From UBA1444 sp964521625 (GTDB lineage: Bacteria; Bacillota; Negativicutes; UBA1444), in the NCBI GenBank assembly GCA_964521625.1, contig CAZFSM010000004.1, positions 62,001 through 126,000 on the forward strand: a stretch of DNA of 64,000 bases, given 5' to 3'. Shown in pieces: positions 1-7,922 of the stretch. A program made the translations under genes and the position numbers. The notes beneath the pieces were generated by a model. That model was not told the DNA's origin. It worked only from the letters and a program-made list of their open reading frames with translations, and did not search any database. Within the stretch, counting starts at the first letter, position 1. Every line of letters begins with the position of its first letter.

Positions 1-5
1 TTTTA

Positions 6-692
6 ATGCTCGGAACCTTTGCCAATGTTGCCGCGATCATCGCTGGCGGCTTGATCGGCGCCCTGCTGAAAAACGGCTTGTCAGCCAAAATCAGCGATAC
101 TGTGTTGAAAGGCCTGGCGCTTTGCGTAATGTTGGTCGGGATCATCAATGCCCTGAAAGTCAACAACTTGTTGTTGGTATTTATCGCCGTTGTCTTCGGC
201 GCAATTATTGGTGAGTGGCTGGATCTCGATCAAAAACTCAAAGCGTTGGGAGATGGAGTCGCCGCGAAACTTAAGGGGCGCGGCGGCAAAGTTTCGGAAG
301 GTTTTGTCACAGGCAGTCTGCTCTACTGCGTCGGCGCCATGGCGATCGTCGGTTCGCTGGAAAGCGGCTTGTCCGGCAATCACCAGACCTTGTACGTAAA
401 GGCTCTGCTTGACGGGGTTGTCGCAATTATTTTCGCATCGACTCTCGGTATCGGCATCGTTCTTTCCGCCTTCAGTGTATTGCTGTATCAGGGCGCCATC
501 ACGCTGGCCGCCGCATCGTTGCAACCGCTTTTGTCAGAAGCGACCAAAGCCGATATGACTTGTATCGGCGGCCTGCTAATTATCGGCCTCGGCCTGAACA
601 TGCTGGAGCAACACAACATCAAGGTGGCCAATCTGTTGCCAGCAGTATTTCTACCGCTGCTCTACCAAGCTGCCTTACTGTTTTTCTGTTAA
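6..692 (+). CDS. DUF554 family membrane protein
   Basis: A 228-residue, strongly hydrophobic protein with about six to seven membrane segments and glycine-rich helices. The N-terminus (MLGTFANVAAIIAGGLIGAL) is typical of the DUF554 (YdfK/YqgA-like) family, whose biochemical role is not established. The ATG at 6 fits the family N-terminus, so the gene looks complete although its ribosome binding site lies outside the window. It converges on the binding-protein gene with only 4 bp between the two stop codons, and no terminator hairpin is visible there. The family assignment is firm; a transport function would be a guess. Confidence 0.85.
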   Translation: MLGTFANVAAIIAGGLIGALLKNGLSAKISDTVLKGLALCVMLVGIINALKVNNLLLVFIAVVFGAIIGEWLDLDQKLKALGDGVAAKLKGRGGKVSEGFVTGSLLYCVGAMAIVGSLESGLSGNHQTLYVKALLDGVVAIIFASTLGIGIVLSAFSVLLYQGAITLAAASLQPLLSEATKADMTCIGGLLIIGLGLNMLEQHNIKVANLLPAVFLPLLYQAALLFFC

Positions 693-696
693 GGAA

Positions 697-2307
697 TCAC
701 TTTTCCAGATAGGCTTCTTTTAGATACGGCACACCCAGAATCGATCGGACCACTCCCTTGACAGTGGAGCGCATCATCACCGGATTGGTTTGAAAGAACA
801 CCGGCGCAACCACGGCGTCATCGATCAGGATTTTCTCCGCCTGATGCAAAGCTTGCATGCGTTTCGTCGGGTCCACTGCGTTTTGCGCCTGCTGAATCAG
901 TTGGTCGTAGTTCGCGTTTCGATAGTCCGGCGAATTGTTGCTACCGCCGGAGACAAACAGGTCGAGAAAAGTCATTGGGTCAGGATAGTCACCGCTCCAA
1001 CTTTCCCGGGCCATCTGATAATTGTGTTTATCCAGGGTATCCCAATACACCTTCCATTCCTGATTGGACAGCGTCACCTGCACGCCGAGATTCTTGCGCC
1101 ACATTTCCTGCAACGCTTCGGCGACCATCTTGTTGGATTCACTGGTATTATATAAATACGTTACTGGCGGAAACCCGGCGCCATCGGCAAACCCGGCTTC
1201 CGTCATCAGTCTGCGGGCTGTTACGACATCATGATCTTTGAGCAGAGCGCCGCCTTTAGTCCGAAAATCTTCATTGGGGTTGGCATCCGCCACCCCGGGC
1301 GGCACAAACGCCAACGCTGGAATTTGACCGCCCCGCAGCAATGTTTCCGCTATCGCCTGACGATTGATCGCCAAAGCAAAAGCCTGTCTGACTTTGGGAT
1401 TGTCAAACGGCGGTTTAGTCACATTGAACGAAACGTAAAACGTGCCCAGGAAAGGATGAATCGAAACCTTGCCTTCTTTAACCAGGCGCGGAACTTCCGT
1501 CGGCGGAATGCTATCGCCCATATCCAGTTGCCCGCTGTCAAACATCGACAATGCCGTTGAAGCGTTGTCCAGCAAAAACAGTTCCACTTGGGCTGACTTC
1601 ACTTTGGCGGCATCCCAATAATGCTCATTCTTCAACAATTCCATCCGACTGGACTTCACCCAGGCACTCAATTTAAAAGGGCCGTTGCCAATAAGACTCT
1701 GGGGCTGATTAGCCCACTTGTCGTTTGTTTGCGCCGTTTTTCTATGCACTGGGTAAAAAGCATGGAATGACGTAAGTGACAAAAAGTAAGCAGTGGGGCG
1801 CTCCAGTTCCACTTCCAGGGTGCGTTCATCTTTGGCCCGAACGCCGACTAGTGAAACATCGGCCTTTTTCGTTGCGTAGGCTTCGCCGTTTTTTAGGCAG
1901 TACAACATATAAGCGTTGGGACTGGCAAGCTCCGGACTAAGACCGGTTTTCCAGGCATATTCAAAGTCCTGGGCAGTTACCGGGTCACCGTTCGACCACT
2001 TGATGCCCGCCCGCAGAACGAACGTGACTTTCCGACCGTCCGGCGATACATCCCACCGCTCGGCCGCAGCAGCGATCGGGCGGTTATTGGCATCCAGCGT
2101 GGTCAGGCCTTCAAACAGCTGCGCTTGCACCGCTGAAGCAGACAGGCTGGTCGACATTCTGGGATCAATTGTTTCCGGTTCTGCCGACAATGCATAGCGG
2201 ATATGGTTGTTGGCAGCTTTTTTGCCGGTTGTGCAGCCTGCCGCCAGCAGCATCGCTGCAGCTAACAAACAACATAGGCTCATACATAACAAGCGTTTAT
2301 TTTGCAT
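697..2307 (-). CDS. ABC transporter substrate-binding lipoprotein, oligopeptide/nickel family (SBP family 5)
   Basis: A 536-residue extracytoplasmic binding protein of the OppA/DppA type. The signal peptide ends in a lipobox (LLAAGC, Cys25), so it should be lipid-anchored outside the cytoplasmic membrane. The mature part has family signatures such as AEPETIDPRMS, the GNGPFKLSAW block and a C-terminal YLK-type end. I start it at the ATG at 2307 because AGGAGTGG sits just upstream; the open frame reaches 2502 but the extra 65 residues precede the signal peptide and overlap the divergent gene. No permease or ATPase gene is nearby, so it is an orphan component. Peptides are the likeliest ligand by family, but the sequence does not prove specificity. 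Confidence 0.9.
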   Translation of the reverse strand: MQNKRLLCMSLCCLLAAAMLLAAGCTTGKKAANNHIRYALSAEPETIDPRMSTSLSASAVQAQLFEGLTTLDANNRPIAAAAERWDVSPDGRKVTFVLRAGIKWSNGDPVTAQDFEYAWKTGLSPELASPNAYMLYCLKNGEAYATKKADVSLVGVRAKDERTLEVELERPTAYFLSLTSFHAFYPVHRKTAQTNDKWANQPQSLIGNGPFKLSAWVKSSRMELLKNEHYWDAAKVKSAQVELFLLDNASTALSMFDSGQLDMGDSIPPTEVPRLVKEGKVSIHPFLGTFYVSFNVTKPPFDNPKVRQAFALAINRQAIAETLLRGGQIPALAFVPPGVADANPNEDFRTKGGALLKDHDVVTARRLMTEAGFADGAGFPPVTYLYNTSESNKMVAEALQEMWRKNLGVQVTLSNQEWKVYWDTLDKHNYQMARESWSGDYPDPMTFLDLFVSGGSNNSPDYRNANYDQLIQQAQNAVDPTKRMQALHQAEKILIDDAVVAPVFFQTNPVMMRSTVKGVVRSILGVPYLKEAYLEK

Positions 2308-2376
2308 TGGAACCACTCCTTTTAGCAGGTCGCTCAGCAACCTGCCCGGTAAAATCATTCTATGGATGGTGTAAAA

Positions 2377-3183
2377 ATGGATAGTCAGCCAGCAAATCGT
2401 TTGGATGCTATAGCGCAAAAAGTTCGCCAAGTCATTGCTAACGAACCGGGATATTTCGCCATCGCCGTGATCGATATTGCCAGCGGTCAAAAATGGGTCC
2501 ACGGCTCAATACCAATGCGATCAGCCAGCCTGATCAAACTTTTCATCATGGTGGAGGCCTTTGGACAAATCAACGCCGGGCAATTGGGACCGGCAGACAA
2601 CCTTTCTTTCACCGAAATCGAGCGTGTCGGCGGCGCCGGACTATTGCAGGAACTGCCGGCGGGAACGACCCGGACTGTGCTGGAACTGATTGAACTGATG
2701 ATTACCGAAAGCGACAATATCGCCACCAATCTACTGATTGACCGGCTGGGCATGGACCGGATCAACCACCGCATCCAGGCGCTCGGTTGCCAGGATTCGC
2801 TATTGCGCCGACGAATGATGGATTTTGCGGCTGCAGCAGCCGGACAGGAAAACTTGACCAGTGTAGATGATGTGGCAGCAGTTTTGGCGGCTCTGCATCA
2901 GGGGCTTTGTCTCGACCCCATCAGTGATCGGCAGATGTGCGCCATTCTGGAACGCCAGACTGATCGCTGTAAAATTCCGCTTCTTTTGCCGCCGGATACC
3001 GTCTGTCGCCACAAGACTGGCGAACTGCCTGGCGCAGAGCATGATGCCGGGATCATTCTGTCTACTGGCCGCACCTATGTTGTGGCAATCATGAGCGATA
3101 ATCTGCCTGATCAAACGAGCGGTTGTCAGACGATTGCCCAGATCTCGCACACCGTTTACGATTGTATGAATGCCAAACAATAA
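2377..3183 (+). CDS. Serine hydrolase with class A beta-lactamase fold, no signal peptide
   Basis: About 268 residues with the serine-penicillin-recognising motifs: SLIK (Ser51, Lys54), SDN (112-114) and KTG (213-215). The region where class A beta-lactamases carry the Glu166 motif reads RRRMMDF and lacks an obvious general-base glutamate. No signal peptide or membrane segment is present, so the protein should be cytoplasmic, which is unusual for this fold. Two in-frame ATGs (2362 and 2377) are possible; GGATGGTG spaced before the second favours 2377. It is divergent from the binding-protein gene. Antibiotic hydrolysis seems unlikely; an amidase or esterase role is possible but unproven. Confidence 0.8.
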   Translation: MDSQPANRLDAIAQKVRQVIANEPGYFAIAVIDIASGQKWVHGSIPMRSASLIKLFIMVEAFGQINAGQLGPADNLSFTEIERVGGAGLLQELPAGTTRTVLELIELMITESDNIATNLLIDRLGMDRINHRIQALGCQDSLLRRRMMDFAAAAAGQENLTSVDDVAAVLAALHQGLCLDPISDRQMCAILERQTDRCKIPLLLPPDTVCRHKTGELPGAEHDAGIILSTGRTYVVAIMSDNLPDQTSGCQTIAQISHTVYDCMNAKQ

Positions 3184-3248
3184 AATTCGACGTTTTTCAG
3201 CACATCCCTTTATTGATGACTGTCCCGCGATGATCATTGTATAATTGC

Positions 3249-3300
3249 AAAAGCAGAGGATAACAGGATTCCTTGAAGGAAACCGCATCCTCTGCTTTTT
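3249..3300. terminator. Bidirectional terminator hairpin
   Basis: A 13-bp inverted repeat (AAAAGCAGAGGAT at 3249-3261 and its complement at 3287-3299) encloses a 25-nt loop region and ends in a T run on the plus strand and the matching A run on the minus side. It lies between two convergent genes, the serine hydrolase and the last gene of the signalling operon, and can serve both. Confidence 0.8.
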
Positions 3301-3333
3301 ACTTGCCCGAAGCTTTTTTCCGACTCAACTGTT

Positions 3334-4407
3334 CTACTTGTTATTTGTTGCTTCAGCGTCAGCCAACATCGCCTGCCAAACAACTCTGACGCCTTCCAAT
3401 CCTTTGGGACCGTTTTGAGGAATAATACGCAGGCGGTAAGCTTTTCCTATCTCATTCAACATGGAGTAACCAATCTTCAACCGAGTCTGGTCAGTTACCG
3501 CCACTAGTGCGCATTCGAAAACCACAAAGAAAAAACCCGTATTTTTCGGCTCCACTGACATATCAAACGAAACGTCATCACTTGGCTTGCTGGCCTGAAG
3601 ATAGACAAGCAATTTAAAAACCATTTCCAAAAAACCATAATAGCCATACAATATAGGAACTGCCTCAAGCTTGCTGTCAATATTCACCCTGCCATTACAT
3701 GCGTTGGAAATACCAGCAAGTGTTTGTTCAATACTTCTCCCTTCAAAAACTGTGGGCAATATATCCATATACATCAGCACAATTTCTTCAATCAAATCAA
3801 CGTGCCCTTGCGCAGTCTCAATTTTCTCGCCGGACGGCATGCTGCACATCGCCACATGTTGCTTCCAAAAAGAAAACATCCAGTGGTTGATATTTTTCAA
3901 ACTGACCAGGTCCCGTTTCTCGTTGATCAGCTTTTGTTCCATTACGCGAAAGATCTGAAGATAAGCCTGGTTTTTTTGTGCCAATCCTTCCCGTAGCTTG
4001 TCCCTTTCCATCTCCAGATTATAACGTTCGATTGCCTGGCGGACAGGCGCCAGAAGTTCCTCCTCCATTTCCCACGGCTTGGAAATGAACTGAAATATTT
4101 CCCCTTGGTTGATGGTGGCCAACACTTGTGATAATTGAGTATATCCCGACAAAACCATGCGTACAGTACGGGGCGATTTTTCCCGGACAATCTTTAGCAA
4201 AGCCAGTCCATCCATCACCGGCATACGCATATCTGTAACAATCACGCTGATGGTCCGTTTCTCTACTATGTTCAAAGCTTCTTTGGCGCTACCGGCAAAC
4301 AAGGCAACAAACGTTTCATCATCAACCGCCCGCCTGATTGCAGCTAAAATATGCGGTTCGTCATCAACAAATAATACAATGTTTTTTTGTTCTTCCACCA
4401 AAGCCAC
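3334..4407 (-). CDS. Response regulator with REC domain and unassigned C-terminal domain
   Basis: A 357-residue protein. Residues 8-125 form a receiver domain with the acidic pair in FVDDEPH, phospho-acceptor Asp59 (VTDMRMP) and Lys in SKPW. A charged helical linker (about 130-175) follows. The remaining roughly 180 residues match no domain I recognise; a stretch around LVSLKNINHWMF and the glycine-poor C-terminus could be a degenerate histidine-kinase-like module, but no H-box, N-box or G-box is present. The start is GTG at 4407, with GAGGAA at suitable spacing. It is the last gene of a five-gene signalling operon, 12 bp after the HD-GYP gene. Partner and output are unknown. Confidence 0.8.
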   Translation of the reverse strand: MALVEEQKNIVLFVDDEPHILAAIRRAVDDETFVALFAGSAKEALNIVEKRTISVIVTDMRMPVMDGLALLKIVREKSPRTVRMVLSGYTQLSQVLATINQGEIFQFISKPWEMEEELLAPVRQAIERYNLEMERDKLREGLAQKNQAYLQIFRVMEQKLINEKRDLVSLKNINHWMFSFWKQHVAMCSMPSGEKIETAQGHVDLIEEIVLMYMDILPTVFEGRSIEQTLAGISNACNGRVNIDSKLEAVPILYGYYGFLEMVFKLLVYLQASKPSDDVSFDMSVEPKNTGFFFVVFECALVAVTDQTRLKIGYSMLNEIGKAYRLRIIPQNGPKGLEGVRVVWQAMLADAEATNNK

Positions 4408-4419
4408 CTAAATTCCTCG

Positions 4420-5448
4420 TTATTTTCCAAGCGCTTGTTGAAATTCGCTAAACAGCTCGACAAGGACGGGGTCGAAGTGGTTCCCCGAATCCTGTGCAAG
4501 AACCATCAAGGCCTGATTTTGCGGCAACCCTTCACGGTAAATTCGTTTGGAAACCAACGCATCGTAAGCATCCGCCACCGCAATAATTCTTGCCTCCAGA
4601 AGAATCGATTCCCCTTTCAGATTGCTTGGATACCCTGAGCCATCATATTTTTCATGATGCTGCAAAACAATTTCAGCAACCTCATCTAAAAAAAGCAATT
4701 CTCGTAATATTTCTGCGCCAATCACTGGATGAGCTTTCATTCTTAAAAATTCATTTTCATCCAAACGACCCGTTTTATACAGAATTTGATCACGAATTGC
4801 TATTTTCCCAATATCATGAAAAACTCCAGCGTATTCCAAGTTTTGATTCCGCTGTTGATCCAGTCCCAACTGATTAGCAAGTTGCAGCGCGTATCGGCTA
4901 ACTCTCAGGCTGTGCTGCAACAACTCCTCATCTTTGGCTTGAATTATTTTGCGAAGCATAGTTACAGAGCTCGCCACCGTCTCTTTAATTTTAGCATGCG
5001 ACTGTTCCAGTAAAGCTTTCCAGTTTTCTTTCTCGCTTAAGCTTTGTTTTACAATCTGTTCTTTGTCCAACGTTTCCTGCCAATACTGAAACGCAGCTTT
5101 TGTTTTTGCGAGAAATTCTTCTTCCTGCCACGGTTTGCTAATGTACTGATAAATATGTCCTTCGTTGATTGCCGCAATCACAACATCGATATCGGAATAA
5201 GCGGAAATAAGCAATCGAACGGTACTCGGCGATATGGTTTTCGCCTTGACTAACAATTCCAGCCCACTCATTTGGGGCATCCTTTGATCACTGATTAAAA
5301 TTGCCGGCGTATCCTCGCGAAGAATTGCAATGGCTTCATCTGGCTCGACTGTGCCTATCACCCGATATCCCTCGATTGACAGTAGCCGTACGATAGCTTT
5401 TACGATATTTTCTTCGTCATCGACAACCAATACGGTTTCATTTTCCAT
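4420..5448 (-). CDS. REC/HD-GYP response regulator (predicted c-di-GMP phosphodiesterase)
   Basis: A 342-residue RpfG-type regulator. An N-terminal receiver (residues 5-125, Asp54 in ISDQRMP) joins through a helical linker to an HD-GYP domain (about 165-335). The catalytic signature is intact: HDIGK at 211-215, HHEKYDGSGYP at 264-274 and ADAYDAL further on. HD-GYP proteins hydrolyse cyclic di-GMP, and here phosphorylation of the receiver probably sets the activity. Five bases separate it from the upstream HDOD gene and 12 from the downstream REC gene, so the genes are co-transcribed. The cognate kinase is probably one of the two kinases encoded upstream. Confidence 0.93.
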   Translation of the reverse strand: MENETVLVVDDEENIVKAIVRLLSIEGYRVIGTVEPDEAIAILREDTPAILISDQRMPQMSGLELLVKAKTISPSTVRLLISAYSDIDVVIAAINEGHIYQYISKPWQEEEFLAKTKAAFQYWQETLDKEQIVKQSLSEKENWKALLEQSHAKIKETVASSVTMLRKIIQAKDEELLQHSLRVSRYALQLANQLGLDQQRNQNLEYAGVFHDIGKIAIRDQILYKTGRLDENEFLRMKAHPVIGAEILRELLFLDEVAEIVLQHHEKYDGSGYPSNLKGESILLEARIIAVADAYDALVSKRIYREGLPQNQALMVLAQDSGNHFDPVLVELFSEFQQALGK

Positions 5449-5453
5449 GCTGC

Positions 5454-6632
5454 CTATCCCCGTATTTCCGATTCCAATATTCTTTCGAATTGCTGCTGAC
5501 TCATTCCTATTCTATCAAAAATACCCTCTGCCAAACTCCTTGGCATCCGCGGCAATATCGACTGCCAAGCGTAATAGCTGGCCAAGTGAACTGCTATAAC
5601 CGGTTTAGCATTAATTATCGCGCTATGCAGCGGAGTGTTATGAAACAAGGCGCATTCGACAATAGAATAGGGCAACGCCCACCAATCCAGCAAATATCCG
5701 CCCAATTCGGCATGAGTAACACCAAATTGTTCTCTTTCTAATGTTGGCAATATTATTTTTCCATCTGCCATGATGTACTTATGTAACAACGCTCCGTACC
5801 TTTCCGGAAAATAGTGCAAAAACATAACAAAACCAATATTATGAAGCAACCCGGCGGTTGCAATACTGTCCGGCAGGGGATCATCAAACACTTTGGCATA
5901 AATTGCGGATACAAGCACATTAGTCCGGGTCGCATGCCTTACCAATCGTTGTGAGTTAAACGGAGCGACCTGTGTTTGGACTGATTGGAGCAGACTGCAT
6001 GAAAGAACGATAGATTTGACGACTGACAAGCCTAAAAATGTAATGGCTTGATTGATGGATGCAGTTTTTATATTAAAAAAGGCGGAATTGACAACCCGAA
6101 GAACAGATGCTGTAACGGTTGGATCTCGCTCAATCACATTGGCAATGGCACTAACATCAGCATCTTGTTCAATGAGTTGACAAACTGAATTATAAATTCC
6201 GGGAACCATAGATAAATTTTCCAGCCGATTGGCAAATTCAAGAATGGACAGACTGCGGTACATCTCACGGGCGGTAAGTATTCGATCAATTGTCGATTTT
6301 AATTCTTCGCCTTTCCACGGTTTGATCAAGTAAAGGCTGTTTGATCCGTCGATTATGCTGTCAAACAAATCATTCTCACTAACATAGCCGCTCAGAATTA
6401 TCCTTGTCGTTCCTGGATACAACGCTTTAACCTTACGTAACAGCTGATGTCCATCCATTACCGGCATTTTCATGTCAGATACAACAATATCCATCGGTTG
6501 GGTTTCCAAGATTTCCAGTCCTTCAGCGCCGCTCTCGGCAACGAAGACTTCCGCATCAAAATCAAAGAATAACCGTTCCAACGATTTCAGAATGGATCGT
6601 TCATCATCTACGAAAAGAATCTTCCTGCTCAT
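5454..6632 (-). CDS. REC/HDOD response regulator
   Basis: A 392-residue protein with a receiver domain (residues 3-122, Asp53 in VSDMKMP, Lys in IKPW) followed by an HDOD domain (about 140-340). HDOD domains are HD-related but non-catalytic; here the metal-binding HD pair is replaced in GLLHNIGFV. Such proteins act as signalling scaffolds in motility, biofilm and stress regulation in other bacteria. It lies 4 bp after the REC-kinase gene and 5 bp before the HD-GYP gene. Placing a non-catalytic HDOD protein beside a catalytic HD-GYP protein suggests a shared phosphorelay, which is inference. Confidence 0.92.
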   Translation of the reverse strand: MSRKILFVDDERSILKSLERLFFDFDAEVFVAESGAEGLEILETQPMDIVVSDMKMPVMDGHQLLRKVKALYPGTTRIILSGYVSENDLFDSIIDGSNSLYLIKPWKGEELKSTIDRILTAREMYRSLSILEFANRLENLSMVPGIYNSVCQLIEQDADVSAIANVIERDPTVTASVLRVVNSAFFNIKTASINQAITFLGLSVVKSIVLSCSLLQSVQTQVAPFNSQRLVRHATRTNVLVSAIYAKVFDDPLPDSIATAGLLHNIGFVMFLHYFPERYGALLHKYIMADGKIILPTLEREQFGVTHAELGGYLLDWWALPYSIVECALFHNTPLHSAIINAKPVIAVHLASYYAWQSILPRMPRSLAEGIFDRIGMSQQQFERILESEIRG

Positions 6633-6636
6633 TTGC

Positions 6637-7872
6637 TCATTCCCCCTGCATCACACTGGGAATCTTGATCAGAAATGTTGCACCTCGGCCTGGTTCACTC
6701 TCCACTACTAGTTCTCCGGAAAATTTCTTGATGATACCATAGGCGATACTTAGGCCCAACCCGGTTCCGCTCCCCACTGATTTCGTTGTGAAAAACGGGT
6801 CAAATATTCGGTTAAAGATTTCCGGGTTAATGCCCGGACCATCATCAGCAATACGACATACTACAAAGCCACCTTCCATATAGGTATCAATCCAGATGGT
6901 TCCCAGTTCATTCCGCTTCTGTCCCTGAATCGCCTGGACGGCATTATGCAAGATATTTACCATCACCTGCGCTATCTGACCTTTGTCACATTTGACCGTC
7001 AGTACAGGTTTAAGCGTTTTTTCGACATTGGCAACAAATCTGATCTCATTTTTCAGGATCATCAGTGCATCTTCAACGATCTGATTTAAATCGTTTTGCA
7101 GCACCTCATCTTCCTGACCGGTTCTGGCAAAGTCACGCAAGCTCCTGACAATTTTGCTGACTCGTTCCACCCCATCCCGGGTTTCTTCAATAATCGGGGT
7201 AAAGTCCGCTAAGATATGATCCAGTTTTTTCGCCCGTTCATCAGCCTCAATACGACTTTGTTCTTCGATCAATTCTTCGCGTGTTATCTTCAAATTGGCA
7301 ATCTTTCGGCCTAATCTTCGATATTCTGCAATATTGTCCTTCAGCTTGCTCAAATATTTGGTCAGTGTTTCCAAATTACTGCCGACAAACCCAATGGGAT
7401 TGTTTATCTCATGAGCTACCCCAGCGGCCAGTTCGCCCAGAGATGTCAATTTTTCAGCGTGAACAAGGTAAGACTGAGCTTCCCGCAATTTCAACAAGTT
7501 TTTTCGCGCTTTGACGGCCGCCTGCATTCTCACAACAAACTCGGTTGGATTAATTGGTTTATTAATGTAATCATTAGCGCCATTTTCAAAGCACTGGCGA
7601 AAACTGTCTGCATCGGCCACACCGGTAAACATGACAATCTGCACATCATTATAGATAGCTTGTTGCCGAATCAGCTTTAGTACAGAGATTCCGTCTAGTA
7701 TGGGCATCACAATATCCAACAGGACAACGCCGATATTTTCGGCAGCAAGAACCCCCATTACTGTTTCAGGTTTTTTGCATAATATTACCCCGTCATTTTC
7801 AACCTGTGAGACCAATAAGTCGTTGGCAACCACCAGATTGAATTTTTCATCATCAACTACCAGTATTTTCAT
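6637..7872 (-). CDS. Soluble hybrid: N-terminal receiver domain plus histidine kinase
   Basis: A 411-residue cytoplasmic protein whose receiver precedes the kinase. The receiver spans 1-122 (Asp53 in LLDIVMP, Lys105). A coiled linker leads to the HisKA dimerisation helix with phospho-accepting His154 in AAGVAHEINNP, and an HATPase domain at the C-terminus with DDGPGINPE, FDPFFTTK and GTGLGLSI. No membrane segment is present, so input must come by phosphotransfer or a partner. GGAGGG precedes the ATG. It follows the membrane Cache kinase after 50 bp and is very close to the HDOD gene. A phosphorelay from the Cache kinase through this receiver is plausible but not shown. Confidence 0.92.
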   Translation of the reverse strand: MKILVVDDEKFNLVVANDLLVSQVENDGVILCKKPETVMGVLAAENIGVVLLDIVMPILDGISVLKLIRQQAIYNDVQIVMFTGVADADSFRQCFENGANDYINKPINPTEFVVRMQAAVKARKNLLKLREAQSYLVHAEKLTSLGELAAGVAHEINNPIGFVGSNLETLTKYLSKLKDNIAEYRRLGRKIANLKITREELIEEQSRIEADERAKKLDHILADFTPIIEETRDGVERVSKIVRSLRDFARTGQEDEVLQNDLNQIVEDALMILKNEIRFVANVEKTLKPVLTVKCDKGQIAQVMVNILHNAVQAIQGQKRNELGTIWIDTYMEGGFVVCRIADDGPGINPEIFNRIFDPFFTTKSVGSGTGLGLSIAYGIIKKFSGELVVESEPGRGATFLIKIPSVMQGE

Positions 7873-7922
7873 GCCTGAACCCTCCGCCCCTTATCACCGG
7901 TCGTTGCAGGATCTTCATGCGG

